Shown piece after piece: positions 17,588-26,953 of a DNA stretch of 64,000 nt. The notes under the pieces were generated by a model. That model saw only the letters and a list, made by a program, of their open reading frames with translations. It was not told the DNA's origin and made no database searches. The DNA lies in NCBI RefSeq assembly GCF_001054325.1, contig NZ_JVVM01000034.1, forward strand, positions 32,463-96,462, given 5' to 3'. A program made the translations under genes and the position numbers. The stretch is from Corynebacterium vitaeruminis (GTDB taxonomy: Bacteria; Actinomycetota; Actinomycetes; Mycobacteriales; Mycobacteriaceae). The stretch's first letter is position 1; every line of letters starts with the position of its first letter.

Positions 17588-18337
17588 ATGAAGAAGCTCT
17601 CTTCGACTATGGTGGCCGCTGCCACTTCAGCCGGCATGCTCATCGGCGTTGGCGCCGCCACCGCACAGATTCCTGACCCGGTGCCATCGGAGTGTCCCGC
17701 GGGTCAGCATTTTGAAAGTGTTGACGGTACTTTCCAGTGTGTAGATGACGCTGCAAACCCCGATCCAGGGGAGCCATCGAACGATGGCATCCCACCGGGC
17801 ATTGAGGATACCGAAACCTGTCCCGACGGTTCCCCGCGTGATATGAGCAAGATCGACCCAGCAACCGGAGCCTTCGGCGCTTGTAGCACCTCAGATGATT
17901 CCGGCCCCACTCCGGAGCCCGATGATCCGGAGCCTGATGAAGATGCCCCAGAGAATGACGGAATTCCGCCGGGAGTCGATGACACCGCAACGTGCCCCGA
18001 CGGCTCCCCACGTGATATGAGCAAGATCGACCCGGCAACCGGAGTCTACGGCTACTGCCCGACTTCCGATGATGAAACCCCAGGTGACGACGACGCACCC
18101 GGTGATAATGACGCACCCGGTGATGAACAGCCTGGGAACGACGAGAAGCCTGGGGAGAAAAAACCAGGCGACAAGCCCAACGACCCCAAGAAAGACGGCA
18201 AGAAAACCGAGACCAAGAGCAATGGCCTTGCAGTCACTGGCGTTCAGGCGACTGCCCTCGGTGGTGCCGCGCTCGCGCTCCTGGTCGGTGGTGTGGCAGC
18301 TACCCGCCTCGCACGCAAGAACTCCAAGGATTCCTAA
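17588..18337 (+). CDS. Secreted LAxTG-anchored surface protein (paralogue)
   Basis: The 249-residue protein is a paralogue of the preceding gene. It has a signal peptide (MKKLSSTMVAAATSAGMLIG, cleavage likely after AATA), one CP.GQHFE.VDGTFQCVDD module and two copies of a DGIPPG..D..TCPDGSPRDMSK module with a following Gly-Cys (about residues 64-100 and 115-155). An acidic Pro/Asp/Gly-rich stalk follows, with GDDDAPGDNDAPGD repeats. The end is LAVTG, a hydrophobic helix and RLARKNSKDS, a sortase-type sorting signal. It lacks the Gly-Lys-Asp collagen-like tract of its neighbour. The paired Cys residues suggest disulfide-stabilised small modules. It is probably displayed on the cell wall; its ligand is unknown. 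Confidence 0.82.
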   Translation: MKKLSSTMVAAATSAGMLIGVGAATAQIPDPVPSECPAGQHFESVDGTFQCVDDAANPDPGEPSNDGIPPGIEDTETCPDGSPRDMSKIDPATGAFGACSTSDDSGPTPEPDDPEPDEDAPENDGIPPGVDDTATCPDGSPRDMSKIDPATGVYGYCPTSDDETPGDDDAPGDNDAPGDEQPGNDEKPGEKKPGDKPNDPKKDGKKTETKSNGLAVTGVQATALGGAALALLVGGVAATRLARKNSKDS

Positions 18338-18344
18338 CGCAGTG

Positions 18345-18409
18345 AAGGCCTCGGAGCCCCGCGTATCCTCTACGGAAAGTTACGCAATGGCTCCGAGGCC
18401 TTTATTTTT
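18345..18409 (+). terminator. Long-loop terminator between the second surface-protein gene and ftsY
   Basis: AAGGCCTCGGAGCC (18345-18358) pairs perfectly with GGCTCCGAGGCCTT (18389-18402) around a 30-base loop, and TATTTTTG follows. The genes on either side converge, so it may serve mainly the plus-strand gene. Confidence 0.8.
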
Positions 18410-18472
18410 GCTGGGTGACAGTTGACGCTGTACTCACCGAACGATGGAAAATTCACTCATCGATGCTAGCTA

Positions 18473-20050
18473 CTATTTGCGGCCACCGAGGAGTGCGTCT
18501 ACAAAGCTCTCCGGTTCAAACGGCGCCAGGTGGTCAGCACCTTCACCGAGGCCAACCAGCTTCACCGGCACACCGAGCTCATTTTGCACCTGGAAGACAA
18601 TGCCCCCCTTAGCGGTACCGTCCAGCTTGGTCAGCGCAACGCCGGTGATGTCCACAACATCCCGGAATGTACGAGCCTGCAGTAGGCCATTTTGACCAAC
18701 CGTCGCGTCAAGAACCAGGATGACTTCGTCAACCTGAGCCTTCTTCTCCACGACACGCTTAATCTTGTCTAGCTGATCCATCAGACCAACCTTGGTGTGC
18801 AGGCGGCCGGCGGTGTCAATGAGCACGACATCAGCACCGGAATTAATACCGTGTGACACTGCCTCGAACGCAATCGAAGCAGGATCCGCGCCTTCAGCGC
18901 CACGAACGGTCTCGGCACCGACACGACGGCCCCAGGTTTCCAGCTGATCTGCAGCAGCGGCACGGAAAGTGTCCGCTGCACCGAGAACAACGTGGTGGCC
19001 ACCGGCAACCAGCACACGAGCCAGTTTGCCCGTCGTCGTGGTCTTACCAGTGCCGTTGACACCGACCACCAGAATCACTGCGGGCTTGCCCTCGTGCGGA
19101 AGTGCGCGAATGGAGCGATCCATCTCAGGCTTGCACTCCTCAATCAGCACCTCACGCAGCAGGGCACGCGCTTGCTCTTCCGTGCTCACCTTCTGGCTGG
19201 CAATACGCTCGCGCAGCTTATCGACGACACGCTGCGTCGCAGTCGCGCCGAGGTCAGCCATCACCAGGATGTCCTCGACTTCTTCCCACGCGTCCTCATC
19301 GAGGTCACCAGCGCCCAGAATGCCCAGCACGGATTGCCCAATCGCATTCTGCGAACGAGAGAGTCGACCGCGCAGACGACCCAGACGCCCCTCAGCGGGA
19401 TCGATGGACTCAATCTGCTGTTCTGGCTCTGGGGTCGGTTCTGACTGCGGTTCTGCTACTGGTTCCGGCTCAGGTGCAGGCTTCGGCTCCGGTGCAGGAT
19501 CCGGTGCAGGGACTACCTCTACCTCAGGCTCTGCCTTTTCCTCGGGCTCTGCCTTCTGTTCTGGTTTCGCCTGTGGCTTTGGCTCAGATTCGGGTTCCTG
19601 TTCCCCCGCGGTAGGCAAATCAATGGGAATCTCCCGCATTACGCGGTTGTGATCCCCCTCCATTTCGGTGGGGTTATCGGGAATAGGCAGTTGGCCTTCC
19701 GGCTTCAGCAGGGAGCCATCCGTCGACTTATCAACAGGCTCATCTGCCCGCTTTTCAACTGGTTCCGGGACCTGCTTTTCAATGGGCTTTTCCGCCGGCT
19801 TGGGCATCGGTTTTTCAACCGGCTGCTTCTCGCGGGTATCCGTTCCACCACCGGCCGGAGCGAAGTTAAAACCACTAGTGGCCTGGTAATTTCCAGACTT
19901 CTCCTGCTGGGTGAGTTCCTTAGTATCTTCCTTGGAAAAAGAAATGCGCTGGTTCTTCCTACGGACATAGCCCGCAACAAAAAGCAGCGCGATAATAACG
20001 ACAATCGCGACGACGAGGAGTATCCACTGAGTTGGAGTCATAACTCTCAT
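18473..20050 (-). CDS. ftsY: SRP receptor FtsY
   Basis: FtsY is the membrane-associated GTPase that receives the SRP-ribosome complex. The protein has an N-terminal membrane segment (WILLVVAIVVIIALLFVAGY) and a long low-complexity Pro/Glu/Lys region (repeats of EKP and PEPKP, residues 60-220). The NG domain follows: GVNGTGKTTTTGKLARVL (P-loop), DTFRAAAADQLE, DTAGRLHTK, TKLDGTAKGG. The 525-residue length reflects the acidic/proline A region. ATG starts at 20050 and 20041 are both possible, and neither has a clear ribosome site. It follows smc by 27 bases, forming the conserved smc-ftsY pair. Confidence 0.95.
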   Translation of the reverse strand: MRVMTPTQWILLVVAIVVIIALLFVAGYVRRKNQRISFSKEDTKELTQQEKSGNYQATSGFNFAPAGGGTDTREKQPVEKPMPKPAEKPIEKQVPEPVEKRADEPVDKSTDGSLLKPEGQLPIPDNPTEMEGDHNRVMREIPIDLPTAGEQEPESEPKPQAKPEQKAEPEEKAEPEVEVVPAPDPAPEPKPAPEPEPVAEPQSEPTPEPEQQIESIDPAEGRLGRLRGRLSRSQNAIGQSVLGILGAGDLDEDAWEEVEDILVMADLGATATQRVVDKLRERIASQKVSTEEQARALLREVLIEECKPEMDRSIRALPHEGKPAVILVVGVNGTGKTTTTGKLARVLVAGGHHVVLGAADTFRAAAADQLETWGRRVGAETVRGAEGADPASIAFEAVSHGINSGADVVLIDTAGRLHTKVGLMDQLDKIKRVVEKKAQVDEVILVLDATVGQNGLLQARTFRDVVDITGVALTKLDGTAKGGIVFQVQNELGVPVKLVGLGEGADHLAPFEPESFVDALLGGRK

Positions 20051-20077
20051 TATGCAGTATCAACTACTCTTCATCAC

Positions 20078-23000
20078 CTACTCCGCCGACGTCGCCTCGG
20101 GCGCGGACGCCGGTGACATTCGCTGCGAGATTACTCGTGTCACACCGTCGCCCCGCATGGTCACGCCGTAGAGCACATTCGCAACGTCCATCGTCGGTTT
20201 CTGGTGCGTAATGACAATCAGCTGACTAGTCGCGCGAAGTTCCTCTAGCAACGCAATGAGGCGACGCAGGTTAACGTCGTCAAGCGCGGCCTCCACCTCG
20301 TCGAGCACGTAAAAGGGACTCGGGCGAGCTCGGAAAATAGCAACGAGCATTGCCAGCGCCGTCAGCGACTTCTCGCCACCGGAGAGCAAGGATAGGCGCT
20401 TGACCTTTTTGCCCGGTGGGCGTGCTTCAACCTCGATACCTGTCGTGAGCAGGTTGTCCGGTTCAGTGAGAACCAGTCGTCCGTCGCCACCCGGGAAGAG
20501 CGTTTGGAAGACCGCGGGGAATTCTGCCTCGACATCCTTCCACGCGTCCGCGAAGAGCTGCAGAATCGTGGCATCGACTTCCTCGACAACATCGGTGAGA
20601 TCCTGGCGGGCTTTGAGGACGTCATCGAGCTGCGTGGACAGGAATGAATAGCGCTCCTCCATCGCCTTGTACTCTTCCAGCGCCAACGGATTGACGCGGC
20701 CGAGCACACGCAAGTCCTTCTCCGCCTGCTTGAGCTGCTTCGTCACGGCCGCGCGGTCGAAGTTCTCATCGGGGGCGAAATCCGCGAGTAGGTCATCGAC
20801 AGACAGCCCCAACTGGTCAACGATGCGCTCTGCAGCCTCGGTCACGCGCACCTGCGCCTGCGCACGGGCGATATCCCCCTGGTGCGCGGAATCCGTTAGC
20901 TGTGCCAGCTCACGCTGCGCTGTGTTCGCTTCCGTCCGGGCGGCCGACAGTGCCTGCGATACCGTCTTCTTCTGTGCCTCGGCATCGTCACGATCGGCCT
21001 CTGCCCGCGCCAGCGACACGTTGACCTTCCCGTGCAGATCCTCAGCCAGCTCTGCAACGACCTCTGCAAGCTCCCGCTGGGCAATCTTCGCCATCTGCGC
21101 CTGCTCATGGCGGGCCTTCGCTACGCGCTCCGACGCCGCCTGACGTCGCAATCGCTCGGCTTTACCACGCACACTCGACAAACGTTCCTCAGCCGTTCGC
21201 AACGACAAACGTGCTTCCGTTTCCATCGCGCGCACCGCCGTCAGCGCCTCCGACGCACGGTCTCGTTCGCTTGTCGACGGTTCCCCCTCCTCGGGGTCAC
21301 GGTCAACGCGAGCCAGGCGGTCTGCGACTTCCGCCAACTCCTTCTGGAGCTTCGTTACTCGCGCAGCGGCCTCGGCCCCACGCTGCTCAGCGCGCTCGGC
21401 ATCATGGACGACGCCGGACAGCTGTGCGGTTGCTCGAGTGCGAGCATCTGTAAGCACCTTCATACGACTCTGGTGCTCACGCAAAGCTGCGCGGGCCGCC
21501 GCCGCGTCCGTGCGACGGTCCTCTTCTTCGTCCTGGGCACCGGAGAGCACACCACCGAGGTCACTCAAACGCATCTGCGCTTCCGCCAACTCTTCGCGGG
21601 CTTTGGCAATGTCCGCGGCGATTTCAACACCTGATGCAGTGCCTCCAGCACCGCCAGCTACCCAGCCAGAGCCACGTAGCACACCATCGCGGTCAACAAC
21701 GCGCAGTCGAGTATCTTGCGCCACCAGTTCGCGGGCCAGCTGGTCGTCATCGCAGGCTACGACATCAACGAGTAGTGAGGTCAGAGGACCGGAGAGGTTG
21801 GCTGGGACAGTCACGTGGTCTAGCAGCCAGGAGGCCTGTGCGGGCAAAGTGATGTCCAAGCGCCAGGAGTCGGATACGTCCGCAGAATTGATAACGACGG
21901 CGCTGCCCTTGCCCGAGGCCACGAGCTCGTCGATAAGCGATTCGCCACTTCCCTCGCTGACCAGCGCTTCGGCGGCCGCGCCGAGTGCTACGGTGAGCGC
22001 CTTCTCCCAGCCGGTGTCAACGTCAATGACCTCAGAGAGCGCGCCGAGCTCGTGCTTTTCACGCAGCCACGCTGTGCCGTCGTTGGCGGCGGCGGTGCGG
22101 GCGGTCTCCAGAGCTTCGATGCGGGCGGATAGACCTGAGACGCTGCGCTCGAGGTCGCGCTCATCAGAGCGGAGTTCTTGCAAACGCGTCGAAGCCTGCT
22201 CTGCTTCGCGGTTGGCCTGCTCATATGCGCTCTGTAGCTCGGGACCTTCGAATTCGGCCTCGGCGAGTTCCTGCGCGGCGATTTCCACAGCTTCGGTGGC
22301 ATCGGCACGACGTTCGTCGGCCTCATCGGTTTGCTCGGTCAGGCGCGCAGCTTCGGCTTCAGCGGCTTCCAAGCGGGTGCGCAACGATTCTTCTGCGGAG
22401 ATCAGACGAACAACGCCTTCGCGGCGGTCGGCGATAGCGCGAACGGCAGCGAGGTGCTCCGCTTCGGCTTCGCGGAAGGTTTCCTCGGCATCGAAGAGCG
22501 TTTCGCGGATTTCCTCCAGCTTTTCGCGAGCCTCTGCCTCCGCCTCAGCTAGTGTGGCTTCCTCGCTGGCGGCATCTTCGGCACGCTGCTCCAGGAAGTC
22601 CGGGTCGGGGCCTACCCACGGAGCGACGGAGTGGTCAGCTGCGCGATCGGCAGCGATGCGAGCGGTGGCCTGGATACGCTCGCCGAGCGCGGAGAGGCGG
22701 AACCACAGATCTCGGGCAGCGTCAGCTGCTGGAGTAATGTCCTCCAGCTCGGCTTCAAGTTCCGCGGTGCGTTCAGTAGCAATCTCGGCGCGCTCAGTGG
22801 CGGCCTCTACCTTTTCCTCAATGATCTTGGCCTGGCCAGCAATGTCATTGAGGCTGTCCTGCAAATCCACAAAGTCCGCAGCGGCCAGGCGCAATTTGGC
22901 ATCGCGCAAGTCTGCCTGCACGGTCTGGGCGCGAGAGGCGGCCTCAGCCTGACGCTTCAGTGGTTTGAGCTGACGGGAAAGCTCACCTGTCAGATCCTGC

Positions 23001-23572
23001 AGTCGGTCGAGATTGGCCTGCATCGACTGCAGCTTGCGCTGTGCTTTTTCCTTGCGGCGGCGGTGCTTGAGCACACCTGCCGCCTCTTCAATAAATGCGC
23101 GGCGCTCCTCTGGCCGGGACTCCAGAATCTGCGAAAGCCGACCCTGGCCGACGATGATATGCATCTCACGGCCAATGCCGGTGTCGCTGAGCAGTTCTTG
23201 CACGTCCATGAGGCGGACGCGGGAACCGTTGATTTCGTACTCACTTGCGCCGTCGCGGTACATGCGACGCGTGACGGAGACTTCCTTATATTCAATGGGA
23301 AGTGCGCCATCGGAATTGTCGATGGTAAGAGTGACCTCCGCGCGCCCCAAGGGCTTTCGCCCGGAGGTTCCCGCGAAGATAACATCTTCCATTTTGCCGC
23401 CGCGGAGGGTCTTGGCGGAGTGCTCGCCCATGACCCACGCGAGTGCATCGACGACATTCGACTTTCCGGATCCATTCGGGCCAACAACGGCGCAGATACC
23501 GGGCTCGAATTTCATCGTCGTCGCCGAAGCGAAGGATTTAAAGCCCTTCAGAGTCAGCGATTTCAAATACAT
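20078..23572 (-). CDS. smc: Chromosome segregation protein SMC
   Basis: SMC is the coiled-coil ATPase of the ScpAB-condensin complex, which organises and segregates the chromosome. The 1164-residue product has the N-terminal Walker A (GPNGSGKSNVVDAL), long Glu/Ala/Arg-rich coiled coils (about 170-500 and 650-1000), and the hinge around residues 500-640. The C-terminal ABC signature is LLSGGEKSLTALAM, with Walker B FYVLDEVEAALDD and the D-loop following. Length is normal for actinobacteria. The gene precedes ftsY, and acyP lies a little further upstream, as in related genomes; here an ammonium transporter gene separates acyP from smc. Confidence 0.96.
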   Translation of the reverse strand: MYLKSLTLKGFKSFASATTMKFEPGICAVVGPNGSGKSNVVDALAWVMGEHSAKTLRGGKMEDVIFAGTSGRKPLGRAEVTLTIDNSDGALPIEYKEVSVTRRMYRDGASEYEINGSRVRLMDVQELLSDTGIGREMHIIVGQGRLSQILESRPEERRAFIEEAAGVLKHRRRKEKAQRKLQSMQANLDRLQDLTGELSRQLKPLKRQAEAASRAQTVQADLRDAKLRLAAADFVDLQDSLNDIAGQAKIIEEKVEAATERAEIATERTAELEAELEDITPAADAARDLWFRLSALGERIQATARIAADRAADHSVAPWVGPDPDFLEQRAEDAASEEATLAEAEAEAREKLEEIRETLFDAEETFREAEAEHLAAVRAIADRREGVVRLISAEESLRTRLEAAEAEAARLTEQTDEADERRADATEAVEIAAQELAEAEFEGPELQSAYEQANREAEQASTRLQELRSDERDLERSVSGLSARIEALETARTAAANDGTAWLREKHELGALSEVIDVDTGWEKALTVALGAAAEALVSEGSGESLIDELVASGKGSAVVINSADVSDSWRLDITLPAQASWLLDHVTVPANLSGPLTSLLVDVVACDDDQLARELVAQDTRLRVVDRDGVLRGSGWVAGGAGGTASGVEIAADIAKAREELAEAQMRLSDLGGVLSGAQDEEEDRRTDAAAARAALREHQSRMKVLTDARTRATAQLSGVVHDAERAEQRGAEAAARVTKLQKELAEVADRLARVDRDPEEGEPSTSERDRASEALTAVRAMETEARLSLRTAEERLSSVRGKAERLRRQAASERVAKARHEQAQMAKIAQRELAEVVAELAEDLHGKVNVSLARAEADRDDAEAQKKTVSQALSAARTEANTAQRELAQLTDSAHQGDIARAQAQVRVTEAAERIVDQLGLSVDDLLADFAPDENFDRAAVTKQLKQAEKDLRVLGRVNPLALEEYKAMEERYSFLSTQLDDVLKARQDLTDVVEEVDATILQLFADAWKDVEAEFPAVFQTLFPGGDGRLVLTEPDNLLTTGIEVEARPPGKKVKRLSLLSGGEKSLTALAMLVAIFRARPSPFYVLDEVEAALDDVNLRRLIALLEELRATSQLIVITHQKPTMDVANVLYGVTMRGDGVTRVISQRMSPASAPEATSAE

Positions 23573-23632
23573 GGGGCAACATCTTACCTGCAGTAGCGGG
23601 TTGGAGCTGAATTACCCCAAGCACACTCTTGT

Positions 23633-24949
23633 TTACACAGCCATCTGCTTGGCAGACGTGTAGGCCGATTCTCCGTGCTGAGCGAAGTCAATACCGGAGT
23701 GTTCCTGTTCGCCGTGGATACGCCAGCCGACGGTCGCCTTCAGAACTCGGGCGATGATGTATGTCAGCACTCCGGAGAACACAGCTGCGACAACGGCAAT
23801 AATGACCTGGATGGCAAACAGCTTCAGGCCGTCGATGCCACCGCCGGTGAGCAGGCCGCGATCGTTAGCCAACAGGCCGACCCCGATGGTGCCCCACATC
23901 GCTGCGACCAGGTGCAAGCCAACCACGTCCAGGGCGTCATCAAAGTTGAACTTGTACTTCAGCCCAACGCCCCAGCAGGCCACCACGCCGCCGATGTAGC
24001 CCAGAATGATAGAGGTCACCGGGTTCATATCTCCAGCAGCCGGAGTAATGGTCACGAGACCGGCAATAACACCCGATGCGGCCCCCAGCGAGGTGGGGTG
24101 TCCGTCGCGAATCCGCTCGAGCGAAATCCAGCCGAGCATACCCACACACGCTGCCACCGTGGTGTTCAGCCAAGCCAGGCCAGCAGAACCGTCAGCGGCA
24201 AATGCGGAACCACCGTTGAAACCGAACCAACCGAACCACAGTAGTGCCGCACCAAGCATGACCAGCGGCAGGTTGTGCGGACGGTGCTCGTTGGTAGCAA
24301 CAGACTTGCGCTTTCCGACGATAATCGCCAGCACCAACGCTGCGGTACCAGCGGCAATGTGGACAACCGTACCGCCGGCGAAGTCAATCGGAGCGATAAG
24401 CGCTTCACCGTCAGCGGTGCCGAACAGCTTCGCCGACAGACTCTCTGCCGAGTGGCTCAGCAGTCCGCCGCCCCAGACCATGAACGCCATTGGGAAGTAC
24501 ACCAACGTCGTCCAGAAACCGACGAAGATCAACCAGGTGGAGAACTTCACGCGTTCAGCCAGCGCGCCGGAAATCAGCGCCACGGAGATCGAGCAGAACG
24601 TGAGCTGAAATCCGATGTCGATGATGTTCGGGTAGCCATTCGCCCCCGCAATGTAGTTGCCGTCGCCATCCGTAATCGAGTTACGCAGGCCGAAGAACTC
24701 GAATGGGTTGGCAAATACACCGCCAATCGACTGCGACCCGTAGGACATCGACCAGCCCCACAGCACGTAAATGGCACCGACAACGCCGACAGCACCAAAA
24801 CTCATCATCATCATGTTGAGCACCGACTTCTGTCGCGACATGCCGCCGTAGAACAGCGCGAGCGCCGGCGTCATGAGCAAGACCAACGAAGCCGAGATCA
24901 GCATCCACGCTGAGTTTCCCGACTGTGCAATTACTTCTTCAGGCGTCAT
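23633..24949 (-). CDS. amt: Ammonium transporter, Amt family
   Basis: The 438-residue integral membrane protein of the Amt/Mep/Rh family conducts ammonium. It has about 11 membrane helices, beginning WMLISASLVLLMTPALALFY with GGMSRQKSVLNMMMMSF. The family block DFAGGTVVHIAAGTAALVLA contains the first pore histidine, and GLHLVAAMWGTIGVGLLA the second. The ribosome site AGGGGAGG lies five bases before the ATG. In C. glutamicum, from memory, amtB forms an operon with glnK-glnD next to ftsY. Here no PII gene or glnD follows, and the gene sits upstream of smc. I could not find a recognisable AmtR operator in 24950-25203. Confidence 0.95.
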   Translation of the reverse strand: MTPEEVIAQSGNSAWMLISASLVLLMTPALALFYGGMSRQKSVLNMMMMSFGAVGVVGAIYVLWGWSMSYGSQSIGGVFANPFEFFGLRNSITDGDGNYIAGANGYPNIIDIGFQLTFCSISVALISGALAERVKFSTWLIFVGFWTTLVYFPMAFMVWGGGLLSHSAESLSAKLFGTADGEALIAPIDFAGGTVVHIAAGTAALVLAIIVGKRKSVATNEHRPHNLPLVMLGAALLWFGWFGFNGGSAFAADGSAGLAWLNTTVAACVGMLGWISLERIRDGHPTSLGAASGVIAGLVTITPAAGDMNPVTSIILGYIGGVVACWGVGLKYKFNFDDALDVVGLHLVAAMWGTIGVGLLANDRGLLTGGGIDGLKLFAIQVIIAVVAAVFSGVLTYIIARVLKATVGWRIHGEQEHSGIDFAQHGESAYTSAKQMAV

Positions 24950-25089
24950 TTGTGCCTCCCCTGTCTGTCAGTAGGTAGTTATTAACTTAAATCACTTTTC
25001 CTCCGTATTTGCGTATTCTTTTTCTCACTTGCGTAGTTTTTAAGTACTCCGGGGCCTTTCCAGCGCCCCTTGCGACTACTTCAAGACAC

Positions 25090-25136
25090 GAAAAATCCCC
25101 CGCTACCTGCGCAAAATCAATCACACAGAGCGAGGG
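25090..25136 (-). terminator. Terminator downstream of acyP
   Basis: On the minus strand CCCTCGCT and AGCGGGGG form an 8-bp stem (one G-U pair) with a 24-base loop, followed by ATTTTTCG. It lies about 70 bases after the acyP stop and upstream of amt, so it would separate the two transcripts. Confidence 0.55.
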
Positions 25137-25203
25137 ATAAAGCTTTTTCGATTTTTTCGGCTTCCTACACCGAGATGGGGGAAAGTACACAGTTAGCACA
25201 CGC

Positions 25204-25485
25204 TTAACGACGGTCAAACGTGCTCAATGTACCCTTCGATTTCTGCCATAGCGGCACCACTGCCGTCACATTGCCCGGAGTATTCGGGCCTTCAAGCCAA
25301 GCGAGCAAACGCTCACAGTCTTCCCGTGGCCCTTCGGCAACAACCAGCACCCGACCATCCGGGTAGTTCTGGGCGTAGCCGACCAGCCCTAACTCCAGCG
25401 CCGTCGCACGGGTGTACCAGCGAAAACCGACACCTTGAACACGACCGTGGACCCACGCGGTGAGGCGGACGTCGTTAAGCGACAT
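25204..25485 (-). CDS. acyP: Acylphosphatase
   Basis: AcyP hydrolyses acyl phosphates such as carbamoyl phosphate. The 93-residue protein contains the signature [23 protein letters not shown] with the catalytic Arg, then [17 protein letters not shown], in which the catalytic Asn lies. I chose the ATG at 25485 ([14 protein letters not shown]); a GTG three codons upstream is an alternative. The start overlaps the end of the AGCS transporter gene (stop 25475). The small gene belongs to the mutM-acyP-smc neighbourhood known in related genomes. Confidence 0.93.
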   Translation of the reverse strand: MSLNDVRLTAWVHGRVQGVGFRWYTRATALELGLVGYAQNYPDGRVLVVAEGPREDCERLLAWLEGPNTPGNVTAVVPLWQKSKGTLSTFDRR

Positions 25486-26944
25486 CGGACTCACGCACCG
25501 TCATCGGATCGGAACCATCCCAGCACTCAATCTTGTCGTGGCCGCGAAGGTTCGGCAGATCATCGCGGTGGAACACCGGATTGAGCCCCTTGGCCTTCTG
25601 CTCGGAGTAGTTCCGCAGCAGCGCGACGGCTACGCCACCCAGCGGAAGAATGGCAATGATGTTGATGGTGGCCATGAGTGCGGAGAAGGTGTCCGCAAGC
25701 GACCAGACCAGCGGCACGGAACCGACAGCGCCGCCGATGACACACAGAAGGACCAGCACGCGCATGGTATTCAGCGCGGCCTTGCTCTTGGACAGGAACG
25801 AGATATTCGCCTCGGCGTAGTAGTAGTTACCCACCAGCGAGGAGAACGCGAGGAAGAAGATGATAATCGTGACCGCGTGGATCGCCCACGTACCCACCTG
25901 TGCCGACAGTGCAGCCTGAGTCAACGTGGTGCCCTCCGCATCGCCGCCGAAGGTCGGATCGGACAACAGGATGATAACTGCGGTGATGGTACAGACTACC
26001 CAGGTGTCGAAGTAGACGCCCATCGTCTGGATGAGGCCCTGCTTGACCGGGTGCGACACCGATGCCGTCGCCGCTGCATTCGGAGTGGACCCCATACCGG
26101 CTTCGTTGGAGAACAGGCCGCGGCGAATACCCTGCATCATGGCGGTACCGACGGCAGCGCCGGCAATTTCGCGAATACCGAAGGCATGCTCGAAGATGAG
26201 CTTGATCATGCTCGGCACTTCAGTGATATTGAGAGCCAGCACGATCAGACCGAGCACGATGTAGGCCACGGCCATGATTGGTACGACAATTTGCGTCACG
26301 GCAGAAATGCGCTGTACACCACCGAAGATGATGACGCCAGCCAAGACCGCCAGAACTACACCGACACAGAACTTAAAGATCGGCGTATCCTGACCAGTCG
26401 ACTCAGCCACAGCCGCCGTAATCGAGTTGGACTGCACCGCGTTGAACACGAACCCGTAGGTCACCGTGATAGCGATGACGAACAGTGACGCCATCCAGCG
26501 CCAGTTCTCCCCCAGTCCCTTCGTGATGTAGTACGCAGGCCCTCCTCGATAGGAGTCCTTATCGCGGACTTTGTACAGCTGCGCCAGCGTCGACTCCACG
26601 AAGCTGGTAGCACCGCCAATCGCAGCGAGTAGCCACATCCAAAACACGGCGCCTGGTCCACCGGTAGTGATTGCCACCGCCACACCTGCGACGTTACCGG
26701 TACCAACACGCGAGGCAGCAGAGATTGTGAAGGCCTTAAAGGCGGAGATGCCCTTGACACCCTCGGAGATGTCAGACGGCTTTTCGGTAATTGCCTTGAA
26801 CATCTCCGGGATGTACCGAAGCTGGACCACAATGGTTCGCCAACAGAAGTACAGGCCTGCAATGACAAGCAGCACAATCATGAACAGCCAGTACTTGTCG
26901 TTCCAGGCGTTGACCCAATCGGTCGCTTGTTCCATGAAGCTCAT
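25475..26944 (-). CDS. Sodium:alanine/glycine symporter, AGCS family
   Basis: The 489-residue transporter has about 11 membrane helices. Typical AGCS blocks are visible: [20 protein letters not shown] with [27 protein letters not shown]-type and [10 protein letters not shown] segments, and [20 protein letters not shown]. These carriers take up small neutral amino acids with sodium; the specific substrate cannot be told. The ATG at 26944 is nine bases from the mutM stop region, and the 3' end overlaps acyP, so it appears co-transcribed with both. Confidence 0.93.
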   Translation of the reverse strand: MSFMEQATDWVNAWNDKYWLFMIVLLVIAGLYFCWRTIVVQLRYIPEMFKAITEKPSDISEGVKGISAFKAFTISAASRVGTGNVAGVAVAITTGGPGAVFWMWLLAAIGGATSFVESTLAQLYKVRDKDSYRGGPAYYITKGLGENWRWMASLFVIAITVTYGFVFNAVQSNSITAAVAESTGQDTPIFKFCVGVVLAVLAGVIIFGGVQRISAVTQIVVPIMAVAYIVLGLIVLALNITEVPSMIKLIFEHAFGIREIAGAAVGTAMMQGIRRGLFSNEAGMGSTPNAAATASVSHPVKQGLIQTMGVYFDTWVVCTITAVIILLSDPTFGGDAEGTTLTQAALSAQVGTWAIHAVTIIIFFLAFSSLVGNYYYAEANISFLSKSKAALNTMRVLVLLCVIGGAVGSVPLVWSLADTFSALMATINIIAILPLGGVAVALLRNYSEQKAKGLNPVFHRDDLPNLRGHDKIECWDGSDPMTVRESDVA

Positions 26945-26953
26945 AGGAGAATT

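Noticed and set aside
21438..22952. 504-codon frame antisense to smc
   Set aside because: Ser/Ala/Arg-rich product typical of a shadow frame opposite a high-G+C coiled-coil gene; smc itself is certain.
24950..25203. AmtR operator upstream of amt
   Set aside because: I looked for an AmtR-like motif on both strands and found none I could defend.
24987..25217. 76-codon minus-strand frame between acyP and amt
   Set aside because: It overlaps the acyP end, contains the terminator hairpin, is very basic and matches no family; it is better explained as intergenic sequence.
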